A stretch of DNA of 64,000 nt from assembly GCF_012641515.1 (NCBI RefSeq), contig NZ_JABAHY010000002.1:214371-278370 (forward strand), given 5' to 3'. This document shows, in pieces, positions 15,222 to 24,395 of the stretch (position 1 is its first letter; each line of letters starts with the position of its first letter). Made by a program: the position numbers and the translations under genes. Source of the stretch: Nesterenkonia sedimenti (GTDB lineage: Bacteria > Actinomycetota > Actinomycetes > Actinomycetales > Micrococcaceae). Below the pieces are notes generated by a model that ran no database searches, was not told the origin of the DNA, and saw only the letters and a program-made list of their open reading frames with translations.

Positions 15222-17174
15222 ATGAGTATGACCGAGACTATTCAGCGCCAGAGCCGTGTCCGGGCCTCCGAGCTCATCGGCCGCGGCTGGCTCAACACCG
15301 GCGGCAAGCAGGTAAGCCTGGAGGATCTGCGCGGCAAGATCGTGATCCTGGACTTCTGGACCTTCTGCTGCATCAACTGTCTACATGTGCTCGACGAGCT
15401 TCGCCCCCTGGAGGAGAAGTACGACGACATCCTGGTCACCGTGGGCGTGCACTCACCGAAGTTCGAGCATGAGGCTGACCCCGAGGCCCTGGCCGCGGCA
15501 GTGGAGCGCTACGAGATCGAACACCCGGTTCTCGACGACCCCGAACTGGTCACCTGGCAGGCCTACTCCGCCCGCGCCTGGCCGACCCTGGTGGTCATCG
15601 ACCCCGAGGGGTACATCGCCGCCTCACTCTCCGGTGAGGGACATGTGGCCGGTATGACCTCCTTGGTTGAGGAACTGGTGGCAGAACACGAGGCCAAAGG
15701 CACCCTGAACCGCGGCGATGGCCCCTATGTTCCCCCGGAGCCGGTCAGCCGCACACTGCGTTTCCCCGGCAAGGCCGTACCGATCACCCGTGAACTCGGC
15801 GGATCCGATGAGGGCTACCTCGTCGCCGATACCGGACACCACCGGATCCTGCAGCTGGGCGCGGACCTCGAGACCGTGCTGCGCAGCTGGGGCACCGGCG
15901 AGAAGGGCTACCGCGACGGCGATGCCGACACCGCCCAGTTCAACGAACCCCAGGGTGTGACGATCCTGCCCGAGGAGCTGGCCCAGAAGATCGGCTACGA
16001 CGTCGTCGTCGCCGATACTGTCAACCACCGGCTGCGCGGAATCAACACCACCACCGGTGCGGTCACCACCCTGGCCGGCAACGGGATCCAGCGACTGTTG
16101 GATGCCGAACGCACCCGGTCGGAGACCGTGGTCGGCAGCCTCGGCACCGAACCGCTGAATGTCTCCCTGTCCTCACCCTGGGATGTGCTCTGGTCCGAGA
16201 CTGTTGGTGCGGTGGTCATCGCTATGGCCGGAACCCACCAGGTCTTCAGCTTCGACCCCGCCACCGGCGAGCTGGCCGTCTACTCCGGCACCGGTCTGGA
16301 GGGACTGACCGACGGCGGACCCGATGAGGCCTGGTACGCCCAGTCCTCCGGGCTGGCCGAGGATGCCGCCGGTGATATCTGGATCGCCGATTCCGAAACC
16401 TCTGCCCTCCGCGTGCTGCGCACCGGGCAGAACGCCTCCGCCCCTGAGGTGCAGACCCTGATCGGTGAGGGCCTCTTCGACTTCGGCTTCCGCGACGGCG
16501 ATCCCGGCCAGGCGCGTCTGCAGCACCCCCTGGGGGTTACCGCCCTGCCTGATGGCTCGGTGCTGGTGGCAGATACCTATAACGGGGCCATCCGCCGGTA
16601 CAAAGGCGAGCACACCGCAGCCGACGGCACAACTGTGGCCGCAGCGGTCTCCACAGTGGCCCGCGGACTGAAGGAACCCTCCGATGTGTTCCTCGACGCC
16701 GATGGGAAGACCCTGCTGGTGGTCGAGACCAACGCCCACCAGCTGGTGCGCATCAGCGTTCCGGAGAAATACCTCACCGTGGATGAGGGCGCCACCCAGA
16801 CCCAGCGGCCCAGCACTCCGGTGACTGCCGGCGAGTTCGGTCTGACAGTGAGCTTCAGTGCGCCTACCGGTCAGAAACTCGACGACCGTTGGGGCGATCC
16901 CACCCAGCTGCAGGTCTCATCCACCCCGCCGGAGCTGATCACCGAGGGCGCTGGAACCACCGAGGGCCTGAACCGAACCCTTCAGCTGGACCCCGAGATC
17001 ACCGAAGGGGTTCTGCATATCACCGCCCGGGCTGCCGCCTGTGACGGTGCAGAGGGGGAGGAGATCCCTATGCATGCTGCCTGCCACCTCTACCAGCAGG
17101 ACTGGGGTATCCCGGTGGTCCTGGCTGAGGGCGGGGAGACAGCCCTGCAGCTGGACCTCCGGGGCGTGAAGTAG
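15222..17174 (+). CDS. Thioredoxin-like NHL-repeat protein (NHLRC2-type)
   Basis: 650 residues in three parts. A thioredoxin-like domain (about 15-165) has the active site FWTFCCINCLH with CxxC at C50 and C53. A beta-propeller of NHL repeats (about 170-540) has repeating units such as YLVADTGHHRILQL and VVVADTVNHRLRGI. A C-terminal beta-rich domain (about 555-650) carries extra cysteines (AACDGAEGEE, MHAACHLY). Residues 1-540 match the layout of animal NHLRC2 and its bacterial homologues. It has no signal peptide, so it is probably cytoplasmic. Start at ATG 15222 or 15228; the frame stays open further upstream inside the CtaG gene. The substrate is unknown. Confidence 0.87.
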   Translation: MSMTETIQRQSRVRASELIGRGWLNTGGKQVSLEDLRGKIVILDFWTFCCINCLHVLDELRPLEEKYDDILVTVGVHSPKFEHEADPEALAAAVERYEIEHPVLDDPELVTWQAYSARAWPTLVVIDPEGYIAASLSGEGHVAGMTSLVEELVAEHEAKGTLNRGDGPYVPPEPVSRTLRFPGKAVPITRELGGSDEGYLVADTGHHRILQLGADLETVLRSWGTGEKGYRDGDADTAQFNEPQGVTILPEELAQKIGYDVVVADTVNHRLRGINTTTGAVTTLAGNGIQRLLDAERTRSETVVGSLGTEPLNVSLSSPWDVLWSETVGAVVIAMAGTHQVFSFDPATGELAVYSGTGLEGLTDGGPDEAWYAQSSGLAEDAAGDIWIADSETSALRVLRTGQNASAPEVQTLIGEGLFDFGFRDGDPGQARLQHPLGVTALPDGSVLVADTYNGAIRRYKGEHTAADGTTVAAAVSTVARGLKEPSDVFLDADGKTLLVVETNAHQLVRISVPEKYLTVDEGATQTQRPSTPVTAGEFGLTVSFSAPTGQKLDDRWGDPTQLQVSSTPPELITEGAGTTEGLNRTLQLDPEITEGVLHITARAAACDGAEGEEIPMHAACHLYQQDWGIPVVLAEGGETALQLDLRGVK

Positions 17175-17178
17175 CCGC

Positions 17179-18132
17179 TCAGAGACTGGGTTCCAGGTGG
17201 ATGCCTGCGAGCATGCAGCGCACTGAGCCCCCGCCGCTTTCAATTGTGGGAACCTCGGCTGCGAGGATCTCACAGTGCCGCTGCAGGGTCTCACGCTGCT
17301 CACTCCGCAGGCTGGCCAGGGAGGTGGTCGACATCGCCATCACCGGTCCGGAGGAGCCGGCAAGCTCCAAGGTGTTTCCGGCAAACTTGCGGATCTGATC
17401 CTCGGTGAGCTCGATGACCTCCCGGCCGCCTGCCTGCAGCTGATCCAGGACATCCTGCCGGTGGTGCTCGGCGATCAGCTCAGCGCCGACCAGCGCCACT
17501 GAGGTGCCCACGCTCATCAGCACATTGGTGTGATACACCGGGGTGCCGGAGCTGTCGGCGGCGTGGAAGAGCACCGGCTCATAGCCGAACTCCCGGCACC
17601 ACCGGAAGAACAGGGTCGGGGTCAGCCGGTTGGAATAGCAGGCGTAGGCCCGGCGCTGGAGATGGTCCAGCACCATCGCCCCGGTGCCCTCCAGGTACCC
17701 GCCGATCTCCTCGGCGGGGGAGTAGTCGCGGACCTCCCAGACTCGGTAGTGCCGCTTCAGATGCTCGACGATGTCGGCCCGTCGCTCACCACGCCGGTTC
17801 TGCGCGTACATGGGGTAGAGCACCAGGCGGCCATCACTGTGGGTGGTGAACCAGTTATTGGGGAAGACACTGTCCGGAGTGGAGGTGCTGTGATCCTCAA
17901 AGAGGTCCACACCCACCCCCGCGGACTCCAACTGCTGGGCCAGGCCGGTGACCTCACGGTGGGCGGCATCGGCGATCCGCTGGGCAGGAAGCTGATGGTC
18001 CACCGCGGATTGGAAGGCGTTATCGGCAGTGGTCATCCGGTTGGGGGAGAACCGATGCGGTCGGATCATCACCACCCGGGAGGCCGACTGGGCGGCGGTG
18101 GCCAGTTGATGATTCGGCAGGGTCAGTGTCAT
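17179..18132 (-). CDS. ctlX: CtlX-type arginine deiminase-fold hydrolase
   Basis: 317 residues of the guanidino-modifying (amidinotransferase) fold. Motifs are MIRPHRFSPNRMT near the N-terminus, then FPNNWFTTHSDGRLVLYPM and NRRGERR, which are typical of the citrulline-utilisation hydrolase CtlX. The catalytic Cys is C306 in GGGSVRCMLAG. CtlX hydrolyses citrulline or a related ureido/guanidino amino acid. It lies 3 bp downstream of ornithine cyclodeaminase in the same orientation, giving a plausible citrulline to ornithine to proline route. Confidence 0.85.
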   Translation of the reverse strand: MTLTLPNHQLATAAQSASRVVMIRPHRFSPNRMTTADNAFQSAVDHQLPAQRIADAAHREVTGLAQQLESAGVGVDLFEDHSTSTPDSVFPNNWFTTHSDGRLVLYPMYAQNRRGERRADIVEHLKRHYRVWEVRDYSPAEEIGGYLEGTGAMVLDHLQRRAYACYSNRLTPTLFFRWCREFGYEPVLFHAADSSGTPVYHTNVLMSVGTSVALVGAELIAEHHRQDVLDQLQAGGREVIELTEDQIRKFAGNTLELAGSSGPVMAMSTTSLASLRSEQRETLQRHCEILAAEVPTIESGGGSVRCMLAGIHLEPSL

Positions 18133-18135
18133 CGG

Positions 18136-19164
18136 TTATGCCACCGGAGCCGGAGCGGTCACCAGGGAGAAGAGATCCTTGGGATCTTCGGGATCAGCGA
18201 TAAGGTCGATGAAGCTCTGCAGATCGCTGCCGACGGTGTCATCGCGCAGATAACGCAGGGCGGAGAAATCGGCGATCGCAAATCCCACGGAGTCGAAGAG
18301 CGTGATCTGCTCAGGCGACTGCCGTCCCTGCTCCTGGCCGGTGAGCACTTTCCAGAATTCGACAACCGGGAAGTCAGGGGCCATCTGCTGGATCTCACCC
18401 TCAATGCGGGTCTGTTCGGGGAATTCGACGAAGACCCGGCTGCGGTTGAGGATCTCTGCCTCCAGCTCGGTCTTACCGGGGCAGTCCCCACCGACGGCAT
18501 TGAGATGTACCCCGGGGGAGACATGTTCGGTGCCCAGCACCTTGTTCTGCGCCTTATCGGCAGTGCAGGTGGTGATGATATCGGCACCGGCCACAGCCTC
18601 GGCGGTATCCGTGGCCTGCTGGATGCGGAAGCCCAGTGGCTCCAGGTTTCGGCGTAGTTTTTCGACCGCTTTGGGGTCCACATCGAAGACCCGCAGCTCC
18701 TCGATGCCCAGTACAGCCCGGAAGGCCAGGGCCTGGAACTCGGCCTGGGAGCCGGCGCCGATCATCGCCATTGTGGTCGAATCAGCTCGGGCGAGGTGCT
18801 TTGCGGTCAGGGCGGAGGTTGCTGCGGTGCGCAGGGCAGTCAGCAGGGTCATCTCCGCCAGAAAGGTGGGGTAGCCGTTGTCGACATCGGCCAGCACTCC
18901 GAATGCGGTGACGGTCTGGAAACCACGGGCCGGGTTGAAGGGATGCCCGTTGACGTATTTGAAGGAGTAGGTCTCGTGGTCCGAGGTGGGCATCAGCTCG
19001 ATGACGCCGAAGGGAGTGTGGCTGGCCACCCGCGGTGTCTTATCGAACTGTTCCCACCGGGCGAAGTCCTGCTCGAGGTAGTCGACCATCCCGGTCATGA
19101 TGTTCTCCACGCCCCGGCGCTGAATCCACTGGGCCATACTGCCGACATCGACGAACTGCGTCAT
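18136..19164 (-). CDS. Ornithine cyclodeaminase
   Basis: 342 residues. It has the OCD/mu-crystallin NAD-binding region AMIGAGSQAEFQALAF at about 134-149 and DVDPKAVEKL after it. EHVSPGVHLNAVGGDCPGKTEL carries the conserved VGGD motif with the Asp needed for cyclodeamination. It converts L-ornithine to proline and ammonia. GGAGG lies 4 nt before ATG 19164. It is the first gene of an operon with ctlX, next to an Lrp/AsnC gene also on the minus strand. Confidence 0.88.
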   Translation of the reverse strand: MTQFVDVGSMAQWIQRRGVENIMTGMVDYLEQDFARWEQFDKTPRVASHTPFGVIELMPTSDHETYSFKYVNGHPFNPARGFQTVTAFGVLADVDNGYPTFLAEMTLLTALRTAATSALTAKHLARADSTTMAMIGAGSQAEFQALAFRAVLGIEELRVFDVDPKAVEKLRRNLEPLGFRIQQATDTAEAVAGADIITTCTADKAQNKVLGTEHVSPGVHLNAVGGDCPGKTELEAEILNRSRVFVEFPEQTRIEGEIQQMAPDFPVVEFWKVLTGQEQGRQSPEQITLFDSVGFAIADFSALRYLRDDTVGSDLQSFIDLIADPEDPKDLFSLVTAPAPVA

Positions 19165-19268
19165 CGGGCCTCCTTTGCTCTGTATCTGCTGGATATCTGG
19201 CAGTCAGCCTAGAAACAGCGGTGATCAGGCAAAAGAGGAAAACTGTGCAATGTTGCGCAGAAGCTTGA

Positions 19269-19298
19269 CAGTTTGATGTGCCCCTGTGGTCAAACTGC
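19269..19298. promoter_or_regulatory. Inverted repeat upstream of the OCD-CtlX operon
   Basis: CAGTTTGA and TCAAACTG are separated by 13 bp, about 105-134 bp upstream of the ornithine cyclodeaminase start. It is a candidate site for the neighbouring Lrp-type regulator. Confidence 0.45.
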
Positions 19299-19312
19299 AA
19301 CCTCAGGGGCAC
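19278..19312 (-). terminator. Hairpin after the Lrp gene
   Basis: GTGCCCCTG and CAGGGGCAC are separated by 17 bp directly after the Lrp stop codon, overlapping the Lrp-site candidate. There is no strong U-tract. Confidence 0.4.
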
Positions 19313-19744
19313 CTAGGCGATGACCGAGCTCAGCAGAACCGAGGTTTCGGAGTTCAGAACCCCTTTGACGCTGCGGATTCTGCGCAGCACCTGGTCCAAT
19401 GCCGGGAGGTCCTCACAGGCGATCTCCACTACGAGGTCCCAGGCCCCGTTGGTGGTGTGCAGGGCATGCAGTTCTGGGAATCCACGTAGTTGGGCGATGG
19501 CCTGATCGGTGCTGGTGCCGGCCACCTCGATGAAGGAGATCGCCCGCACCTGAGCAGTATCGGCATCCTTACGGATCTTGACGGTGAAGCCCATGATCAC
19601 CCCGGAGGCGGTGAGCTTCTCCAGGCGTGCAGAGACCGTGGTCCGCGAGACCCCCAGCTGCTCGGCCAGGGTCGCAATGGGAGTCCTGCCGTCCTTCCGC
19701 AGGGCAGCGATCAGCTGCCGATCCAGATCAGTGATGCGAGCCAT
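19313..19744 (-). CDS. Lrp/AsnC-family regulator
   Basis: 143 residues. HTH at about 5-55 (LDRQLIAALRKDGRTPIATL; VSRTTVSARLEKL) and a RAM ligand domain after residue 65, including GAWDLVVEIACEDLPALDQV. Members sense amino acids and form octamers. Its position just upstream of the ornithine cyclodeaminase and ctlX genes, with an inverted repeat between them, points to control of arginine, citrulline or ornithine use. ATG 19744 lies 6 nt after a TAGCAT hexamer, so it is probably leaderless. Confidence 0.9.
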   Translation of the reverse strand: MARITDLDRQLIAALRKDGRTPIATLAEQLGVSRTTVSARLEKLTASGVIMGFTVKIRKDADTAQVRAISFIEVAGTSTDQAIAQLRGFPELHALHTTNGAWDLVVEIACEDLPALDQVLRRIRSVKGVLNSETSVLLSSVIA

Positions 19745-19750
19745 AACCCC

Positions 19751-19756
19751 ATGCTA
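19751..19756 (-). promoter_or_regulatory. -10 hexamer of the leaderless Lrp gene
   Basis: TAGCAT on the minus strand, 6 nt before ATG 19744. Confidence 0.5.
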
Positions 19757-19772
19757 GCCGGGGCTAGTCGGC

Positions 19773-20903
19773 TCAGTTCTCCGACTTCAGGGCCTGGCTG
19801 AGCTTGACCCGCTGACCGGTGTGCAGCAGCGCACCGGAGTAGATCCGGGCGGCCAGAGCCATCACCAGCACGGTGGTTATCACCAGGATTCCCATGGACA
19901 GCAGTGGTTCGAACCAGGCTGTGCTGCCGTCGAAGAGCCGTACCGACATGGCCACAGGCGAAGTGAAGGGCACATAGGAGGCTACGGTCATCACGAGATC
20001 ATTATTGAGGCCAAAGAGAGCCACAATATAGGGGGCCATCACCAGCATCATCGCCGGGGTCATCACTGAGCCGGAGTCCTCCTGACGAGAAACCAGGGAG
20101 GCCGTGGCTGCGAAGACCGAGGCCACCAGCAGGAACCCGGGGATGAAGAACACCAGGAACCAGGCCATGGGCCAGGTGAGCATCTCCAGGTATTCCAGTT
20201 GGCCGGAGACCGCCATGCCGACCACTGAAGCAACTGCCATTGTGAGGAACTGCCCCAGGGCCACGATGGAGTTGCCGAGGATCTTCCCAGCCAGCAGCGC
20301 CTTGGCGGAAATGGCCGAGAGCAGGATCTCAACAATCCGGTTCTGCTTCTCCTGGATGGTGTTCTGCATGATGATCATGCCCGACCCCATGGCCACGAGC
20401 ATATAGATCAGGCCGAATGCCATGGCGACGAAGTACAGGATGTCACTGTCCTCGGCGTCGCCGTCGAGGACATCCATAGTTGGCATCACCGAGAGGTTCT
20501 GCGCCTCGGTCATCGGGAGCTCGTCCAGACCGATGAGCTGGATTTGGATATAGGACTCTTCATCGAAAGCGGCGATGACGTCCACATCGCCATCCTGAAG
20601 CAGCTGCTCAGCCTCATCCATCGATCCGGCCTGGGTGACCTCGAAGTTGGTCTCCTCCAGCATCTGCTGGTGCTCAGCCGGCAGTTCCACGGCAGCCACC
20701 GGTACCTCGTCCTCGTCATCACCACCCATGAAGCCCAGGGCGATGAAACCGCCGATGATCAGCACCACCGTAACCAAAGTGGAGATCACAAACGGCTTCG
20801 ACCTCACCTGAGTGTGGATTTCCCGGCCGGCAACGAGGCGGGCTGCTGCCGTGGTACTCAGCGGCGATTGGGGGGCGTTAGTTTCCTGGCTCTCGACGCT
20901 CAC
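19773..20903 (-). CDS. ABC-2 type permease (NatB-like)
   Basis: 376 residues. A first membrane helix at about 38-58 is followed by an extracytoplasmic acidic domain of about 110 residues, then five helices (for example FVAMAFGLIYMLVAMGSGMI and FLVFFIPGFLLVASVFAATA) and a QNTIQEKQNRIVEILLS cytoplasmic motif. This is the NatB/ABC-2 layout. GTG 20903 overlaps the ATPase stop (GTGA), so the two are coupled. The cargo is unknown; sodium or a drug are the usual proposals. Confidence 0.85.
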   Translation of the reverse strand: MSVESQETNAPQSPLSTTAAARLVAGREIHTQVRSKPFVISTLVTVVLIIGGFIALGFMGGDDEDEVPVAAVELPAEHQQMLEETNFEVTQAGSMDEAEQLLQDGDVDVIAAFDEESYIQIQLIGLDELPMTEAQNLSVMPTMDVLDGDAEDSDILYFVAMAFGLIYMLVAMGSGMIIMQNTIQEKQNRIVEILLSAISAKALLAGKILGNSIVALGQFLTMAVASVVGMAVSGQLEYLEMLTWPMAWFLVFFIPGFLLVASVFAATASLVSRQEDSGSVMTPAMMLVMAPYIVALFGLNNDLVMTVASYVPFTSPVAMSVRLFDGSTAWFEPLLSMGILVITTVLVMALAARIYSGALLHTGQRVKLSQALKSEN

Positions 20904-21808
20904 GCGGCAGCCTCCTCATCAGTCTTATCGGCGGTGAACTCACGGAAAATCTCACTGAGATTCGGCAGGATCGGAGAGAAGCTCTTCACGGTCCCGCGCT
21001 TGACCGCCTCGGTCAGCACAGCATGGGCCTGGGACTCCTCGGACTGAAAGAGCACCCGCTCGGGAGTGATCTCATCGATCAGAACACCCGGCTGAGTCTG
21101 CACCCAGCTGAGATCCGCATCGGAGGTGAGCTCATAGCGCAGGGAGCCGTGACGGCGTCGGAGGTCCTCGCGTCCACCGGCGTCCAGAATCTTGCCGTCA
21201 CCGATGATCACCAGCTCATTGCAGAGCCGTTCCACCACATCCAGCTGGTGGGAGCTGAACAGTACGGTGGCACCTGCATCGGCCCGTTCAGTGAGCACCT
21301 GGAGCACCTGATCCACCGCATGGGGGTCAAGACCGGAGAAGGGCTCATCCAGAATCAGCACGTCCGGCTCATGGACCAGGGCAGCAGCAATCTGCACCCG
21401 CTGCTGGTTACCGGTGGAGAGGGTCTCCAGGGCATCCGTCAGCCGATCCTTCAGCCCCAGGCTGACCAGGAGGTTCTCAGCCCGCTGGGTGGCATCCTCC
21501 TTGCTGAAGCCGTGCAGCCGGGCCAAATAGGTGATCTGTTCGGCGATCTTCATCTTCGGATAGAGTCCGCGCTCTGCCGGCATGTAGCCGAATCGGGAGC
21601 GGGAGGTGGCGGTCAGCGGGGAACCATCGAGGGTGATCGTTCCGGAATCGCTGGCGAGAACACCGAGGATGATCCGCATGGTGGTTGTCTTACCGGCACC
21701 GTTACCGCCGACGAAGCCGGTGAGCTGGCCGGGGCGGGCGGAGAATGAGACATCGTGCAATACCTGCTTGCCGGAGAATGACCGGCAGATGTCGTGCAGT
21801 TGAAGCAT
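20900..21808 (-). CDS. ABC transporter ATP-binding protein (NatA-like)
   Basis: 302 residues. Walker A GGNGAGKTT at about 34-42, signature LSTGNQQRV at about 129-137, Walker B VLILDEPFSGLDP at about 147-159, and the switch His in SSHQL. A C-terminal extension of about 85 residues follows, as in NatA-type ATPases. It precedes its permease in the same operon. A 37-bp region with ATGTCATC-type inverted arms lies about 85-120 bp upstream. Confidence 0.9.
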   Translation of the reverse strand: MLQLHDICRSFSGKQVLHDVSFSARPGQLTGFVGGNGAGKTTTMRIILGVLASDSGTITLDGSPLTATSRSRFGYMPAERGLYPKMKIAEQITYLARLHGFSKEDATQRAENLLVSLGLKDRLTDALETLSTGNQQRVQIAAALVHEPDVLILDEPFSGLDPHAVDQVLQVLTERADAGATVLFSSHQLDVVERLCNELVIIGDGKILDAGGREDLRRRHGSLRYELTSDADLSWVQTQPGVLIDEITPERVLFQSEESQAHAVLTEAVKRGTVKSFSPILPNLSEIFREFTADKTDEEAAA

Positions 21809-21890
21809 GTGGTGGTCGCCCCTCCGTATAGGGAAGCTGTTTCAGCCTTCTGTTCTGTATCCGTGAAAACTTTACCGGTATGGAAAAGTC

Positions 21891-21927
21891 GATGACATCA
21901 TCCTCAGGGTGTATTCGGTATGTCATC
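21891..21927. promoter_or_regulatory. Inverted repeat between the ABC operon and the flavodoxin gene
   Basis: GATGACAT and ATGTCATC are separated by 21 bp in the 221-bp divergent gap between 21809 and 22029. I see no gene there. The spacing is about three helical turns centre to centre, so a dimer site is possible but unproven. Confidence 0.35.
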
Positions 21928-22029
21928 CCTAAGGAGTGCCTGTGGCAGTGCGCCAACAGCGGCACAATTCGATAGGCTCATACCAATAGTCATGTACACC
22001 CAAGGCACAGGCGAAAGGCGTGTGAACCT

Positions 22030-22506
22030 ATGACCACCATGGTCGTCGTCGCGAGTAAGCACGGTTCAACCAGGGAAATCGGCGAGCGGATCGCCTCCAC
22101 TCTCTCGGCGCGCGGGGTCAAGGCCCACGTCAAGGAAGTCGACGAAGCCGGTGACTGGCTCTACGAGACCGACAACGTAGTGGTCGGAATGCCCGTCTAC
22201 CGGCAGAAGCTGCTGGGCGAGGGGCCTCTGTTCCTGGAGAGCCACCGCACTGAGCTCAGCGGTAAACCCCTGTTCCTCTTCGCCGTCGGCGGTGGGCCCA
22301 GCCTGGATCAGAAGCTGGTGGATGAACTCCGCCGCTTCCCTCACCGAGAGCTGGCCTATTTCCGCGGCGCCATGGACGCTGAGAAGCTCAGCTTCCTCGA
22401 GAAGCTCCAGCTGAAGGTCGCCAAGGCTCCCAAGGACGCTGACTTCCGTGACTGGCCCGCCATCGAGCACTGGGCTCACGGGCTGCTGGCCTACGGCATC
22501 AGCTGA
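22030..22506 (+). CDS. Flavodoxin-domain protein
   Basis: 158 residues starting [20 protein letters not shown], where SKHGSTREI is the FMN phosphate-binding loop of flavodoxin-like proteins. Later motifs are [16 protein letters not shown] and [11 protein letters not shown]. The layout matches HemG-like or flavodoxin-domain proteins of unknown partner. It ends 8 bp inside the oppositely oriented deleted symporter gene. Confidence 0.8.
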   Translation: MTTMVVVASKHGSTREIGERIASTLSARGVKAHVKEVDEAGDWLYETDNVVVGMPVYRQKLLGEGPLFLESHRTELSGKPLFLFAVGGGPSLDQKLVDELRRFPHRELAYFRGAMDAEKLSFLEKLQLKVAKAPKDADFRDWPAIEHWAHGLLAYGIS

Positions 22507-23032
22507 CCGCCGCTGGCCGCTCCGGTGGCGGTGAATCGGAGTCGGAATCCCCGTCGTCGAGCATTCCGGGCTCTGTCTTAGCGACGACTCGGGTGCAGGT
22601 GAGATCACCGGTTACGTTGACCATAGTCCGGCCCATATCCAGTAGGGCATCAATTCCGGCGATCAGGGCGACCGGAGCCATGGGAAGTCCGAGTGCGGTG
22701 ACGGACATGGTCACCATGATCATGCCGGCACCTGGCACACCGGCAGTGCCGATGGAGGCCAGCACTCCCACTAGGGCAATCGTGGCGATCTGGGCCATGG
22801 AGAGTTCCATGCCGTCGACATTGGCGACGAAAACCGTGGCGGCCCCCACATAGATCGCGGTGCCGTCCATATTCATATTCGCGCCCAGGGGCTGGACCAC
22901 CGCAATGTCCTCGCCGAAGATCAAACCAGCGACCACCCCTACGACCAGGGCCACGGCCATCTTCCAAATCAGCGAGACTTCAAGGTATCTGCGCCACAGC
23001 GACTTCTTTGTCTCTGTTTCCTCTGGCGTCAT
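22499..23032 (-). pseudogene. Dicarboxylate/cation symporter (DAACS) with large internal deletion
   Basis: 177 codons in one frame. Residues 1-47 are a normal DAACS N-terminus ([20 protein letters not shown], then QPLG). Residues 48-155 match the family's last third: [19 protein letters not shown], then [12 protein letters not shown] and [16 protein letters not shown]. About 240 middle residues that should lie between them are missing. The junction falls on PLG, a tripeptide present in full-length members both after the first helix and before the NMDG motif, so the deletion probably ran between short matching sequences. The product would lack most transport helices and is not expected to work. 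Confidence 0.82.
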
Positions 23033-23177
23033 CTCTTTTTTAACGGCACACGCGAAGTGTGTTCAGTTGTGCGAGTAATGTGCTCCACCGTATCCAGAAC
23101 ATTCTTTTCAGGCCATACCTTCGAGGTCATTCTTTACCCCGATGAAACATTTGCTCAGCCGCTAACTGTCGCGGGGC

Positions 23178-23183
23178 TACGAT
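23178..23183 (+). promoter_or_regulatory. -10 hexamer of leaderless cysteine desulfurase-like gene
   Basis: TACGAT ends 6 nt before GTG 23190. No ribosome site is placed usefully before the start. Confidence 0.5.
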
Positions 23184-23189
23184 GGCAGG

Positions 23190-24395
23190 GTGAGCTTCGA
23201 CGTCGAGAGTTTCCGCAGTCATTTCCCCGCCCTGGAGTCCGGGGTCGCCTTCTTCGATGCCCCAGGTGGCACCCAGACCCCACGTGTTGTCGGTGAGGCG
23301 ATCGCCTCGACCCTGACCGGGCCGCTGTCCAACCGGGGCGTACAGTCAATTTCCGAGCGCAATGCCGAAGGTGCTGTCGCAGATTTCCGCAGCGCCTATG
23401 CCGATCTCCTCGGTGCCGACCCCCGCGGAGTCGTCTATGGCCGCAGCGCGACTCAACTGGCCTATGACTTCTCCCGACATCTGGTCAAGAACTGGGGGCC
23501 AGAGGATGAAGTGGTGGTCACCCGGCTGGATCACGATTCCAATGTTCGGCCCTGGGTTCAGGCGGCAGAACACAGTGGAGCGACCCTGAAGTGGATCGAC
23601 CTCGATCCCAATACCGGGGAGCTGGAGACCTCCGCGCTGGATGATCTCATCACCGAGCGGACCCGCCTGCTGGCGGTGACCGCCGCATCGAACCTCATCG
23701 GCACTATGCCTGATATTCCTTCCCTTGCCGCAGCGGCCCATCAGCACGGCGCGCTGGTCTACGTTGACGGGGTCCACTACACCGCCCACCACCTGGTGGA
23801 TATGGCTGAGCTCGGCGCTGATTTCTACGTCTGCTCCCCGTATAAATTTTTGGGCCCGCACTGCGCGGTGCTGGCCGCAGCCCCGGAACTGTTGGGGAGT
23901 ATCCAGCCGGATAAGCTGGTGCCCTCGACCAATGATGTCCCGGAGCGATTCGAATTCGGCACCCTACCCTATGAGATCATGGCTGGAGCCACCGCGGCAG
24001 TGGATTTCATCGCCGATGCCGCAGGTGCCCAGGGCAGCCGTCGGGAGCGACTTATGGCCTCCCATGCAGCGATCGCTGAGCATGAGCGGGCCCTGGCTGA
24101 ACGGATCGAATCCACTCTCCGGCGCGACTTCGGCGATAGAGTCGTCATCCACTCACGGGCCGCTCGGCGTACTCCCACCTTGCTGCTGACCTTCCCCGGG
24201 CGCAGCAGCGCTGAAGTGTCCCGGGCTCTGTATGAGAAGGGCGTGCATGTGCCCGCAGGCAGCTTCTACGCCTATGAATCCTTCCAACGGCTCAACGTTG
24301 AGGACGAGGGTGGCCTGCGGATCGGGGTGGCACCCTATACCAACGACGAGGACGTCGACCGGCTGCTTTCGGCATTATCCGAAGCGCTGGCCTGA
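23190..24395 (+). CDS. Cysteine desulfurase-like aminotransferase (class V)
   Basis: 401 residues starting with GTG. Class V PLP fold: the PLP-binding Lys is K219 in SPYKFLGPH, the Asp/His region is VYVDGVHYTAHHLVD, and GRSATQLAYDFSRHL binds the phosphate. The sequence matches the actinobacterial cysteine desulfurase-like subfamily that lacks SufU/IscU partners nearby. The true substrate (Cys or another amino acid) is unsettled. The last 61 bp overlap the 3' end of the opposite MMPL gene. Confidence 0.85.
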   Translation: MSFDVESFRSHFPALESGVAFFDAPGGTQTPRVVGEAIASTLTGPLSNRGVQSISERNAEGAVADFRSAYADLLGADPRGVVYGRSATQLAYDFSRHLVKNWGPEDEVVVTRLDHDSNVRPWVQAAEHSGATLKWIDLDPNTGELETSALDDLITERTRLLAVTAASNLIGTMPDIPSLAAAAHQHGALVYVDGVHYTAHHLVDMAELGADFYVCSPYKFLGPHCAVLAAAPELLGSIQPDKLVPSTNDVPERFEFGTLPYEIMAGATAAVDFIADAAGAQGSRRERLMASHAAIAEHERALAERIESTLRRDFGDRVVIHSRAARRTPTLLLTFPGRSSAEVSRALYEKGVHVPAGSFYAYESFQRLNVEDEGGLRIGVAPYTNDEDVDRLLSALSEALA

